Shown piece after piece: positions 27,801 to 35,239 of a stretch of DNA of 64,000 bases (position 1 is its first letter; each line of letters begins with the position of its first letter). The notes beneath the pieces are model-generated. The model was not told the DNA's origin. It saw only the letters and a program-made list of their open reading frames with translations, and did no database searches. The translations under genes were made by a program, and so were the position numbers. Where the stretch lies: assembly GCA_900660155.1 (NCBI GenBank), contig CABFPE010000478.1:465660-529659 (forward strand). Direction: 5' to 3'. The DNA is from Hofstenia miamia (Eukaryota > Xenacoelomorpha > Acoela > Hofsteniidae).

Positions 27801-30800
27801 TTTACATGAATTTCCTCCTCAAAATGCAGTGACGTCGAGGCCAGAAGAAAATGCTTAACTTTTGCATGTCATTCATTTTCAATTTTCTCTGAAGTGGAAC
27901 TCTTGACTAATAATTCAATACATCCTAAAACATAATAAGTATCTTTTTTTCTCTAGGAAATGATTTTTCTCGAAATTATGATCTGAATAATGAGGCCATA
28001 TGTGTGCCGTACGGGATATTTATTTTTTATGAATAATATGGCGGCGTCCTTGTTTTTGTTATAAGTCAAATAGCTACAGTTTATTAATTAAAAAAATGGA
28101 AATTTATTATTATTTGGAAATGGCATTATGTACTCAAAAGGCAATGAACGAAGCGGTTAATATTGTTTCAATTTGCTATAAATGGTTATAAATTTTGAAT
28201 TTATTGTTATGATCTATTTACTATAAAATCAATTATTAAATTTAGAACCATACTATAGGCGTTCTGATTAGAGATGAGCGCGGTACAGGTTTTGTTTAAT
28301 TATTCACCGCAATTTCTGTTTTTTTACCGCAAATCACCGCAATAAATGAAATTTTTCCGCGGTCTATCGCAACAATTGCGATTTTTATCTTTTTAAGAAA
28401 AAATTGATATTTCTGAATTGTTTTTGGAATTATGGATCATTCGTAGAAAAGTTTAAAGACAATTTTTTAGGTATTTTGTTATTTCATTCAATTTTATTAG
28501 GGTAGTATCAAATTTCCCATGAAATATGTAAAAATTACTTTTAATATTTTGTATGTGAAATCTCTTAGTTTTGCTGTAGAAACAGTTTTTTAAGAAATAC
28601 TTAGCGATTTCAACTCTCAAACAAAACACGTTATCTGTATAACTTTTATGCCACCGCAAGTTGTTTTAATTCTACTGCTAACCACCGCAATTGTAGAAAT
28701 CGCTACCTACACCGCACCGCACTTATCTCTAGTTTTGATGTTCATAATATGATTAGACATTACCTAGCACTTGACCTGGAATCAAAGTGTTAGTTCTGAA
28801 TTACAAAGAAATCTTTAATATTTTTTCGACAATATTCCCTTGCGCGGGCAATGTTTATCTCACAGACAATTATGAATTCGCTACATGAACGCCCATCAAA
28901 AAACTAAATTGTGTTAAGTTTATCCGTTATTATACAAGCGGGCAGTCGCTCTGTTTCTTCACATTACTTTTGTTCAATTCACTAGTGTGGAGAACCCGGA
29001 TTTTTTGAAAAGTGCATAACGCCTTATTTCATCCATATTTTACTATTAATCTTAGAAATGCATGTTTTTATGAAAAGTTCTTATTTCCTTATATTTTCGT
29101 TGTGAATAAAATTATTTGCTTACAGTTATAGACAACACAGCCACAGTTACTGTCTGCTGTAAAGAAAATTTGATTTGTCTTTTCTTAATGCAATATTTTC
29201 ATCGCTTTTTGGAAGCAGTTATGAATTTCTCAATTTTCTCATGATTTTCACTGATAGTTTAACACTTGAAACTTGTCTACTTATTATACCTCATAATTAG
29301 TTGTATTTAAGTAACCCTATTGTACTAGTCAGTTTAAAATTTTTGATAGTTTCTCTAGAAAAATTTTTGACGCTAATGATATTCAAAATCCAGGACCACC
29401 ACAGGATAGAGTTGCGAATCTTCATAGGCGTGTTATGCCCTCGGACTTCAACCATGGCAAGCCTTGAGATGTTGCGTTAATATTTGATTTCAAGGTCTTA
29501 GAATTTCTAGTTATTTTAACAATATAATGGGGATAATTTTAATGAATTTTAATAATCGGAAAATCTTTAAAAATAGTTAATTTTGTTAAGTAATACAGTC
29601 ACAGCAATACCCCTTACCATAAAAGTTCATCATCATATGGTAGCGTATCCAACAATATGTGTGTCAAAATTTCAAGATTCCCAATTTTCTTAATAGTGTT
29701 TGAGAAAATGACGACAAAAACTTTTGTAACGACAGAAGGGCTGATAACGGGTCGCAACCTGATGACCCGCAACCCGAGTGACCCTTAACCCGAAATTTTA
29801 TATAAGTCGAAGTGTATTTCGGCATACAGCTTTACTATTTGCCTTTTTCTTCAATTTTTATTCACCAGATTTAATTTTTATTAAAATATTTTTCCAATTT
29901 TTGGCCTCGTCCATAAGTTACAGTGTATATAAAAGGTACTGTGATGAAAAACAATAATTGTAATGAAAATAAATGAAAGAGTTTATTTTAACCTTTTATA
30001 ATTGTAAAAAATGGTGGTAGTAAAAAAGCGAAAAATTTAAGTGTTATGTTGCAAAATTCAATTTGATTACAGGGCATACCTTATATTATCTACTGTCTCC
30101 GCAATTTGTTGATGGAATGTCGCGTGCCCTTTGCTGCGTAAAACTCTGAACCCCACTAGTGTGTTAGTGTCCCAACTTAGTTTCTTTATTATATTTTGAA
30201 CGGAAAGAAAGTTCCATAAATAGTCCAAATCACTGTGAAAAAGTATAGATTTGTTATGGAGTAACTAGCTGTTAATTTCACTTGACTTTAATAAAATCAA
30301 TATTTGAATTTGTTCGAATTTCCAATTCTTTTAATGCATTTAGAGAGAATAACTAATTAATATTATTGTTTTGTTCGAAATTGCATTTAATTTCTTCAAA
30401 TTTTCATTATTATTTTTATAATTTGAATTTAAAATTTGAGAGCATTCAATAATAGCAGTTTTAATTTTATTGTGCTTATGACATATTATAAGGAGGATTG
30501 CCAGTCTCAACGCAGGCACATTTCGGGCATTATTCATTCTTTTTTGCAAACAGGGAATTATAGAGTTTTATCTTATATTTATTCATTAAGGTCGAGAAAG
30601 ACTCCCAGGGTAAAATTAAACGTGTAAAGTTGGCTGATTTCGGATTGGCTATGCATGTTAAAGAGAAGATACATGCTGTATGTGGTACCCCCACTTATGT
30701 TGCACCAGAAATCCTCGCAGAAACAGGTTCGTTGTTTATGAATTGTATTTTTCACTATGTGCTTTACAGGCTACGGTCTCGAAGTAGATAACTGGGCTGC

Positions 30801-32173
30801 TGGTGTTATCGCCTACATACTCCTCTGTGGATTCCCACCTTTTCGCAGTATCGAGCGCAATCAAGATGAACTTTTCGACACAATTCAACGCGGTGAATTT
30901 GAATACCTTTCGCCGTATTGGGACAATGTTTCAGATAGTAAGTTTTTTTAGACTTTATCGACTATAATTCATTAGAAACCACAATTTAAAAATTTTAATT
31001 CTTGTGCTAATTTTTAAAGAAAGAATAGGTTTGCATGCAAGTTGTTTCATATTCTCTTCAATCATTAATTCCGTAGTTGCATGGACAATGTCCAAAGTCA
31101 TACAACTATTGTATCCCTATGAAACTTTTATTTTTTAATCAAGAAAAATTTTTAGTTAAGTTTCTGTATTATAGAAACCATGCAAAATTTTACACTGCGC
31201 ATCGCAATGGATGCATTTTATTAATTTTTTCGGTTGTTAAATTTGAAAACTTTCAAAGTTGAAATTCGGCCGAGTTTTAGGCACTGTCAATAATTCGGCC
31301 CAAGTCCACCATGTTTTTCTTTGAAGCTACTGACACATCTTATGTTTTATAAAGGCCCACAAGCACTACTTTGAAAATTTTCTTAAAGTATTGAGTAATA
31401 TGTGCATATCTATTTAGTCCATCTACAATGTCAATTAATTGTGTTGCAATTGCATTATGTTAACTCCCTTCAATTTAATAAAGTATTGAGAGAACCAATG
31501 AAACTGTTCGTGTTAGTTCTGAATTACTAAGAAATGTTTAATATTTTTTCGACGATATTCCCTTGCGCCACCACTTCTATCACTTGGAGAAAATATTAGT
31601 GTTTACACATTCAGTTAAAAGGAGAGAAACTTCTCTGAAACGCTTTTTGCTTTCTACAGCCAATTAATATGTTTTTGGTTTTGGGTTGATTAATTTTAAT
31701 AATGATTTTTATCTCGCAAAGTGCAAGTATTTAAGTAAATTTTTTCTCATTTCTTTCAAATATCAATTTAAAAATGAGGCCCAAGCCCATGCGACCCAAT
31801 TCCAATTCTCCTTTTCAAGGACCAACAGTATTTAATACCCTTCAATGAATGAATTACCTAGAGACAGAATGCTCCCATTTCATTAGTTAAGAACTAACTC
31901 TGAAATCAATGAAATAGAAAGTATGCGATATTCAGACATTAATAGCTTCAAATCCCTAGATTTTGCTACTTCAACGATATTTATTTTATAAATGAAAAAT
32001 GTATTCCAGTAAGTGAATATATCAAGGATAGCTCTTTGCTGTCACCTTTAATATTGTTTTTAGTTGCAAAAGATCTGATAGATCAGTTGCTTGTAGTTGA
32101 AAGTAGAAAACGAATGAAAGCCAAAGAGATCCAAAAACACAAATTTATTGCATTGAACACAAATAAAGAATAG
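423..32173 (+). CDS. Doublecortin-like kinase with long coiled-coil insert (whole gene)
   Basis: Coding exons: 439-648, 8720-8879, 11379-11558, 16585-16786, 16956-17267, 18407-18526, 20675-20810, 21572-21705, 22507-22662, 23830-23926, 24555-25253, 25296-25542, 26249-26520, 30591-30726, 30770-30937, 32064-32173. Every junction is GT-AG and the phases fit, giving 3339 coding bases (1112 residues plus TAG). Order: DC1 (about 28-120), a basic Gly/Arg-rich linker, DC2 (about 213-305), charged coiled coil (about 356-820), kinase (about 838-1105). DC domains bind the microtubule lattice; the kinase is of the CaMK group and closest to DCLK. Known animal DCLKs join DC and kinase with a short Ser/Pro-rich linker, so the coiled coil is the odd part. 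ATG 439 is chosen because an in-frame TAA lies at 424-426 just after a splice acceptor. Splice structure is inferred without transcripts. Confidence 0.93.
4040..4210 (+). other. Small ORF of unknown meaning in intron 1
   Basis: A 56-codon ORF from ATG 4040 to TAG 4208-4210, in a stretch less AT-rich than its surroundings. The protein (starts [15 protein letters not shown]) matches no family I recognise. It could be a scrap of a mobile element or an unused exon. Low confidence that it is a gene. Confidence 0.2.
5015..5056. repeat. (TA)n microsatellite
   Basis: Alternating TA and CATA units, with one N at 5057 directly after it. It lies beside the Penelope-like element. Confidence 0.9.
5230..6345 (-). 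mobile_element. Penelope-like retroelement, broken
   Basis: Reading leftwards: an RT front part with the phrase [10 protein letters not shown] (near 6310), a (TA)n insert (about 6093-6142), an RT core with [14 protein letters not shown] and the catalytic YVDD (near 5960), then a GIY-YIG nuclease piece with [15 protein letters not shown] (near 5330). RT followed by GIY-YIG is the Penelope arrangement. The copy looks old and inactive, with a handful of breaks. No terminal repeats were identified. Ends are approximate. Confidence 0.8.
6093..6142. repeat. (TA)n microsatellite within the Penelope-like element
   Basis: Two TA runs separated by a short cagtg unit, sitting between two recognisable reverse transcriptase parts. 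Confidence 0.9.
6778..6822. repeat. (TA)n / (CATA)n microsatellite
   Basis: About 45 bases of TA and CATA units in intron 1. Confidence 0.9.
7180..7800. other. Coding-like stretch, unrecognised
   Basis: Base composition is richer in G and C than the intron around it, and overlapping open frames occur on both strands (for example 7184-7621 on +, 7242-7451 on -). No motif is convincing; probably a decayed mobile element. Confidence 0.2.
8720..8879 (+). CDS. DCLK-like exon 2: second half of DC1
   Basis: Residues 71-124. [11 protein letters not shown] and [20 protein letters not shown] are the conserved second half of a DC domain. The [10 protein letters not shown] wording is closer to DCDC2 and DCX-EMAP type domains than to vertebrate DCLK1 (PQGVRTIYT). 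Acceptor ag is 8718-8719, donor gt 8880-8881, phase 1 out. Confidence 0.93.
8880..11378 (+). other. Intron 2 of the DCLK-like gene
   Basis: 2.5 kb. Holds the Tc1-type scrap at about 9950-10185; otherwise AT-rich with nothing recognisable. Confidence 0.8.
9950..10185 (+). pseudogene. Tc1/mariner transposase C-terminal scrap
   Basis: [13 protein letters not shown] (9990-10030) is the hallmark near the last catalytic residue of Tc1 transposases (NPIENLWxxLKxxV), followed by several stops. A later frame gives [12 protein letters not shown], like the SMPRRLxAC box at the C terminus. No terminal inverted repeats were found around it. Confidence 0.65.
11379..11558 (+). CDS. DCLK-like exon 3: linker between DC1 and DC2
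   Basis: Residues 124-184, no known domain. It is Gly/Arg-rich at the start ([16 protein letters not shown]), then basic and polar. The acceptor is cacag at 11374-11378 and the donor gtaagg at 11559. The open frame extends upstream into the intron, but the splice phase (1 in, 1 out) fits only this acceptor. Basic linkers between DC domains usually add to microtubule contact; that role is inferred here. Confidence 0.85.
11559..16584 (+). other. Intron 3 of the DCLK-like gene
   Basis: 5 kb. Contains the hAT-type miniature element (12034-12407) and TA runs (about 15727-15752 and 16421-16434). No further genes seen. Confidence 0.8.
12034..12407. mobile_element. hAT-type miniature inverted-repeat element, 374 bp
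   Basis: Left end TAGGACT and right end (reverse complement) TAGGGCTGTCAA match the TAGGGCTGTCAA type ends of Ac-like hAT elements. The motif aGTGCACTt recurs several times inside both ends (subterminal repeats). Flanking 8-mers CGTGTATT (12026-12033) and AATATATT (12408-12415) agree at 5 of 8, as an aged target duplication would. No transposase. Confidence 0.5.
16585..16786 (+). CDS. DCLK-like exon 4: start of DC2
   Basis: Residues 184-251. After a Gly/Pro/Arg linker the DC2 fold starts near 213 with [11 protein letters not shown], followed by [22 protein letters not shown], which corresponds to the helix of DC2 in DCLK/DCX (compare [20 protein letters not shown]). DC2 is more divergent than DC1. 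Donor gtaact at 16787; phase 2 out. Confidence 0.88.
16956..17267 (+). CDS. DCLK-like exon 5: end of DC2 and Ser/Gly linker
   Basis: Residues 251-355. [20 protein letters not shown] matches the DC2 segment that in DCLK reads VKRLCTLDGKQVTCLQDF, and [12 protein letters not shown] matches the closing strand. A Ser/Asp/Gly-rich linker ([15 protein letters not shown]) follows, with likely phosphosites (inferred). The donor is gtatgc at 17268. Confidence 0.9.
17268..18406 (+). other. Intron 5 of the DCLK-like gene
   Basis: 1.1 kb AT-rich; nothing recognisable. Confidence 0.8.
18407..18526 (+). CDS. DCLK-like exon 6: first coiled-coil segment
   Basis: Residues 355-395, almost wholly charged ([20 protein letters not shown]), predicted helical. 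Acceptor ag 18405-18406, donor gttagt at 18527; phase 2 in and 2 out, an AA of one exon joining the first A of the next to make Lys both times. Confidence 0.85.
18527..20674 (+). other. Intron 6 of the DCLK-like gene
   Basis: 2.1 kb AT-rich; only chance ORFs (for example 18731-19006), no motifs. Confidence 0.8.
20675..20810 (+). CDS. DCLK-like exon 7: basic segment
   Basis: Residues 395-440. It opens with [18 protein letters not shown], then an acidic/polar stretch with SQSPVRS, a possible proline-directed phosphosite. An open frame runs upstream from 20586, but the acceptor at 20673-20674 and phase 2 fix the exon start. Donor gtattg at 20811. Confidence 0.82.
20811..21571 (+). other. Intron 7 of the DCLK-like gene
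   Basis: 761 bases, no recognisable content. Confidence 0.8.
21572..21705 (+). CDS. DCLK-like exon 8: basic/acidic helical segment
   Basis: Residues 441-485, starting [16 protein letters not shown], then an acidic half ([17 protein letters not shown]). Acceptor ag 21570-21571 and donor gtaaga at 21706 are both good. No domain recognised. Confidence 0.82.
22099..22239. mobile_element. 141-bp foldback miniature element
   Basis: Left end GACTACGGTTAGACTA and right end (reverse complement) GGCCACGGATAGACTA, continuing into a shared TGATTGGT: 21 of 26 positions match. TAA flanks it on both sides (22096-22098, 22240-22242), as with the 3-bp TWA target duplications of PIF/Harbinger elements. It lies in intron 8 (21706-22506), which otherwise holds nothing. 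Confidence 0.65.
22507..22662 (+). CDS. DCLK-like exon 9: charged coiled coil
   Basis: Residues 485-537, nearly all Lys/Arg/Glu/Asp ([19 protein letters not shown] and [16 protein letters not shown]). Acceptor ag 22505-22506, donor gtaagc at 22663; phases 2 in, 2 out. Confidence 0.83.
22663..23829 (+). other. Intron 9 of the DCLK-like gene
   Basis: 1.2 kb AT-rich; nothing recognisable. Confidence 0.8.
23830..23926 (+). CDS. DCLK-like exon 10: charged coiled coil
   Basis: Residues 537-569 ([20 protein letters not shown] and on). Short 97-base exon; acceptor ag 23828-23829, donor gtatgt at 23927; ends in phase 0. The next intron carries the assembly gap. Confidence 0.83.
24187..24412. repeat. 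(TA)n run with 202-base assembly gap
   Basis: TA repeats on both sides of Ns at 24201-24402, in intron 10. The gap is almost certainly an uncollapsed TA microsatellite; its size may be nominal. ORFs spanning the Ns are artefacts. Confidence 0.95.
24555..25253 (+). CDS. DCLK-like exon 11: 233-residue Glu/Lys/Ala coiled coil
   Basis: Residues 570-802, the largest exon. Nearly pure Glu, Lys, Arg, Ala and Gln, resembling MAP7, caldesmon middle or TolA helices. It includes two poly-Ala stretches and, near 25150-25245, a run of about five tandem heptads of the form RKAEEEK encoded by a 21-base repeat. Predicted single alpha helix or coiled coil; such helices act as spacers or extra microtubule or actin contacts (inferred). 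The long open frames on the opposite strand here are composition artefacts. The low-complexity DNA could slip, so repeat number may vary between individuals. Confidence 0.9.
25254..25295 (+). other. 42-base intron 11
   Basis: gttta...tttttag between exons 11 and 12. The frame is in phase 0 on both sides, and reading through would meet a stop at once (TGA at 25266-25268). Extremely short for this gene. Confidence 0.88.
25296..25542 (+). CDS. DCLK-like exon 12: end of coil and kinase N-lobe
   Basis: Residues 803-885. The coil ends about 820; a short linker precedes the kinase ([16 protein letters not shown] is the Gly-rich loop, VGDGNFA at 844-850). FAIKQIDK carries the ATP-binding Lys (876). 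Between the Gly loop and that strand lies an extra Pro-rich stretch ([12 protein letters not shown]) longer than in DCLK1. It is separated from exon 11 by an intron of only 42 bases. Confidence 0.93.
25543..26248 (+). other. Intron 12 of the DCLK-like gene
   Basis: 706 bases, AT-rich, no recognisable content. Confidence 0.8.
26249..26520 (+). CDS. DCLK-like exon 13: kinase alpha-C to catalytic loop
   Basis: Residues 885-975. Contains the alpha-C Glu (893, in [10 protein letters not shown]), the hinge [15 protein letters not shown] and the catalytic loop HRDIKPEN (Asp 968). HGDLFDAI and the surrounding sequence are typical of DCLK. Donor gtaagt directly after PENIL. Confidence 0.95.
26860..27340 (-). 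pseudogene. LINE reverse transcriptase C-terminal scrap
   Basis: Read leftwards from 27300: [19 protein letters not shown] resembles the (Y/H)LGVxIDxxLxWxxHI motif that follows the RT active site in LINEs; further left (about 27070-26990) [18 protein letters not shown] resembles the usual end of the RT region. Stops and frame changes abound. Boundaries approximate. Confidence 0.5.
28269..28731. mobile_element. hAT-type miniature element with CACCGCAA subterminal repeats, 463 bp
   Basis: Ends are TAGAGATGAGCGCGGTAC (left) and TAGAGATAAGTGCGGTGC (right, reverse complement). Flanking 8-mers GTTCTGAT (28261-28268) and GTTTTGAT (28732-28739) differ at one base: an 8-bp target duplication as hAT elements make. 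CACCGCAA-like motifs are crowded near both ends (about eight copies), the usual transposase-binding layout. No coding capacity. Confidence 0.85.
28787..28845 (+). repeat. 59-bp dispersed repeat, copy 1
   Basis: Begins GTGTTAGTTCTGAATTAC and ends ATATTCCCTTGCGC. It matches 31510-31568 at 56 of 59 bases, while the sequence on either side differs. Confidence 0.8.
30591..30726 (+). CDS. DCLK-like exon 14: DFG and activation loop
   Basis: Residues 976-1021. LADFGLAM supplies the Mg-binding Asp (991); [17 protein letters not shown] is the activation loop and APE motif, nearly identical to DCLK1 ([15 protein letters not shown]). All residues needed for catalysis are present. The acceptor is ttaag, a little weak, but phase and sequence fit exactly. 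Confidence 0.94.
30727..30769 (+). other. 43-base intron 14
   Basis: gttcg...ctttacag between the APE exon and the C-lobe exon. Phase 1 on both sides; the spliced frame gives the expected ETGYGLEVD. Confidence 0.92.
30770..30937 (+). CDS. DCLK-like exon 15: kinase C-lobe
   Basis: Residues 1021-1077. [20 protein letters not shown] and GFPPFRS are DCLK hallmarks, as is SPYWDNVSD. The preceding intron is only 43 bases (30727-30769). Note VDNWAAG where most kinases have VDxWSxG with Ile or Met; Asn is a mild change. Confidence 0.95.
30938..32063 (+). other. Intron 15 of the DCLK-like gene
   Basis: 1.1 kb; carries copy 2 of the 59-bp repeat; otherwise unremarkable. Confidence 0.8.
31510..31568 (+). 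repeat. 59-bp dispersed repeat, copy 2
   Basis: Same orientation as 28787-28845, three mismatches, 2.7 kb apart. The flanks are unrelated, so this is a copied or shared mobile segment rather than a local duplication of a larger block. Confidence 0.8.
32064..32173 (+). CDS. DCLK-like exon 16: end of kinase and stop
   Basis: Residues 1077-1112: [20 protein letters not shown] and then the final helix, ending TAG at 32171-32173. The tail after the kinase is very short (no autoinhibitory extension as in vertebrate DCLK1). AATAAA at 32162-32167 overlaps the last codons; ATTAAA-like hexamers follow in the 3' flank, but the poly(A) site is not determined. Confidence 0.93.
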
Positions 32174-32489
32174 TTCAGTGGATTACCAATATGTGTTGCA
32201 AGGGTAAACGGTTGTTAGTGTATATTTGTAAATAATGTATATTTTTGTATCATACTAAAAATCTGTCATTCAAATTTTGTATCATGTTTTTATTGAAAAT
32301 TAAAGTCATTCAAAAGATTTTATTTGTTTTACTTCTTAAAATTTTATTTATTGATAAAACAATGTCTAAGGTATTGGGCAGATATTGTGTAATTTCTTTG
32401 TTTTGCTCAAACAAAACAAGGTCAAACTTAACAAGATTACTTTTCCATGTGACGAATGGGGTTCCAAAATTAAAAATTTATTGGCTTAT

Positions 32490-33182
32490 CTGTGCTGCAA
32501 CTGCTCCTCCGGTTAACGATTTTACAAGTTGACCAGCTAATTGAACCGTTTTAATACGGGTCTAATTTTTAAGATTATCTTGTAATTTTGGCAAATTATT
32601 CAGCAAATTGCAAAAAACGAGCTTTTTATAACGAAGTAACTGTTCATTAACAAGGTAGTTTATAATGATTTACGATTAACAATTTTACACTGTTCTATAA
32701 TACGCGAGATATTTTAATGAAATTTTTAAATTGCATTGATTTTGAAATTGTAAAGCCGTTTGCTATTAAATCATTGCATTCTATTTTTTCAACTGAATAC
32801 ATGCAGTTCTATTTCAATTGCGCGTTTCTCTAAATGCTTCATGTGGTTTCAGTAAATATTGCTGTCTAGATGACAATAATGTGGAGAAACTTGTTGTTTT
32901 AAGAGAAGCGTTTATTAATTTTTTTATAAAAGTTTAATAAACTTTCGTTTTTCATTTTTATTTATTGATATTTTACATGATGAAAATCACAAAGATGTAT
33001 TTACATAAAAGGCTACTAATAAAAAATACATGTATACAAAAATACGATTCATATAATTTTATCAACAAATTTGTTTATTTTACATGTACTTAAGAATTTG
33101 ACTGGTCACCAGTAAAGCAGTGAATGCTCAACTCAACCGGTTGCCGGTTACCAACAAAGATTTTTGACCGGTTGCAACATTG
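32490..33182. mobile_element. hAT-like non-autonomous element, 693 bp
   Basis: Left end CTGTGCTGCAACTGCTC, right end (reverse complement) CAATGTTGCAACCGGTC, 12 of 17 matching. Flanking 8-mers TGGCTTAT (32482-32489) and GTGCTTAT (33183-33190) share 6 of 8. accggtt-like motifs cluster near both ends. No transposase found. An old copy, so the ends are less certain. Confidence 0.5.
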
Positions 33183-33700
33183 GTGCTTATACCCATATGA
33201 AAATTTGAAAATTAGAGTTAAAGCAAATTTATTGCTATGTATATAAAGTCTCAAACTAACATGATAAAATACTTACAAAACTATTTACATATGCGTTAAT
33301 TAAAGAGCAGAGTTTTAAAAATAATTCGACCATGCCTTGAGTTTATTATCTATCCCCAATAATTTTTGTTTACTCAATAAAATTTGTTTGATTTTTTCTT
33401 GATGTGTTTATAATTTTTCTCACATTTTATAGAAGAAGAAATCTTTATTAGTGTAGCAGTTGTAACTATTACATTCAACTATTGCTGATGCTACTACAAT
33501 AATTGCGTCGTTAACAAATTAAAAAACAAACAAATGAAATAACAAAGAATAAGATGTAGAACCACAAAATACAATAAAAATAGATATAATACAAAAAATA
33601 AATAAAATTAAGATCAGACTATTGCTAGCACTTGTGGGATTTCTTGTGAAATTTGTATCCTTTCCATGCTCATTTATCAATTTCTGCAATATAATGTGAA
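33183..33700. other. AT-rich intergenic stretch
   Basis: Nothing recognisable. Confidence 0.5.
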
Positions 33701-35010
33701 GTTAGATATACACCAATTTCATATTTAAACTTATATCTTTCTCAGTTGTTTAACATTAATTGGAAGATTGTTCCAGATTTCTATTGCAAAATTTATAAAT
33801 GAATTTTTCAAGAAAACTTTTTTAAATTTTACTTTCCCTATTGTAGAAGTTCGTTTATTTATTAAATTACTGTTAAATCAAGGAAATTCTACTTTATCAT
33901 ACGGCATATGTCTCTTCATAATGTTCCATATTTTGATGAGGGAAAAATATCGAATGGGATATGAAATATTGGTTTTGTAATTATTCAAGTTTTTACTGGT
34001 ATATACTTTGTTTGCACATCTAATTTGAGAATCGATTTTTTAGGTAATAAGCTGTCAATATCATTAAACAAGACAATATCTAAAATGACTCATAACCAAT
34101 GCATTCATCAGCATTTCTTTCATTTTAGTGTCAATAACCATATTTAAAATTGAAATACCGTTAATGCCCATTGTCAATTTTCTTAGTAAGGATTGAACAT
34201 GATAGTTAAATATAAGCTTATTGTCTATTATTATACCCAAATATTTAAATTTTTCCACAGGTTCAACAGCTTTCCCAGAAATATTTAATGCTTTATTGAT
34301 TGTATAGTTTGAGTTAGATTTATAAGACACAATACAAAATTATGTTTTGTGGGGATTAGTGTTAGACAACGCATTTTGAAATAGTTATGTAAATCTGATA
34401 AATTTTTTTCTAAGTTTGTAATAGTTTTTTAAAGTGATGTCTCACTTGTAAAAATTCAACTGTCATCAGCACATTGCAGTCTTGGCTTATTGAACTTTTG
34501 GATCATTGATATATATTGTAAAAAGCAACGGTCCTAGTAATGTGCCTTGTGGAACACCTTTCTATAATTTTCCCCGACTTGAAAAAATCCCATTGAACTT
34601 AACTCTTTGCTATCACTTACTTTTAATTAATTCCTTACTATTAGTTTCAAAGCCAATGTGTTCTAATTTTCTTAAAAGGATGTTGTGATTAATTGAATCG
34701 AATGCTTTAGAAAGATCTATTGTCTAAAGAAGCCCTCCATTTTTCGGTAGCATAAAGCAAAGCATTAGATATTGAATTCGATTTCCGGAATCCAAATTGT
34801 GTATTTGATAAAATATTGTTTTTTGAAAGATATGGATTAATTTGTTGAAAAAGTAGTTTTCCATGATTTTACTATAGGGAGAAATTATTGATATTGGTCG
34901 ATAATTGCTGACATTTAGAGGATTGTTCTTTTTGTAACAGGGAGTTATATATGCTAATTTTAGCTGTGTCGGGAAGGAGTTTGTTTTAATACAGGAGTAA
35001 ATTATAAAAC
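33700..35010 (-). pseudogene. LINE reverse transcriptase remnant A
   Basis: Read leftwards: LNVSNYRPISIISPYSKIM (near 34900), TIDLSKAFDSINHNILLRKL (near 34720), KGVPQGTLLGPLLFTIYIND (near 34560-34510), then KFKYLGIIIDNKLIFNYHV (about 34240-34180). These are RT motifs in order of a jockey/CR1-like LINE. Stops and frame changes throughout; no endonuclease seen. Left boundary approximate. Confidence 0.8.
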
Positions 35011-35239
35011 TTAAAGGAAATGTAATTTGAGGAGAAAATTATATCGATACTTAATACATTCCATAAGACTGAACATATGAGGGAAAAGGCATCTTGATGA
35101 TTATTGGTGCTAAAAAATGTTTATTCTTTATATTTACTGTGATGTAATTATTGAGAGAACTTAATGAACTTAATTCATGAATAAATTTATGAATCATAGA
35201 TAGAGATTAATACTGAATAAAGTAACTCGGGGCCAAAAA

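Larger units (their letters stand above)
26521..30590 (+). other. Intron 13 of the DCLK-like gene
   Basis: 4.1 kb between the catalytic loop and the DFG exon. Contains a minus-strand LINE scrap, a hAT miniature element and one copy of a 59-bp dispersed repeat. A small GC-rich patch near 29745-29800 carries several copies of an acccgcaaccc-like motif. Confidence 0.8.
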
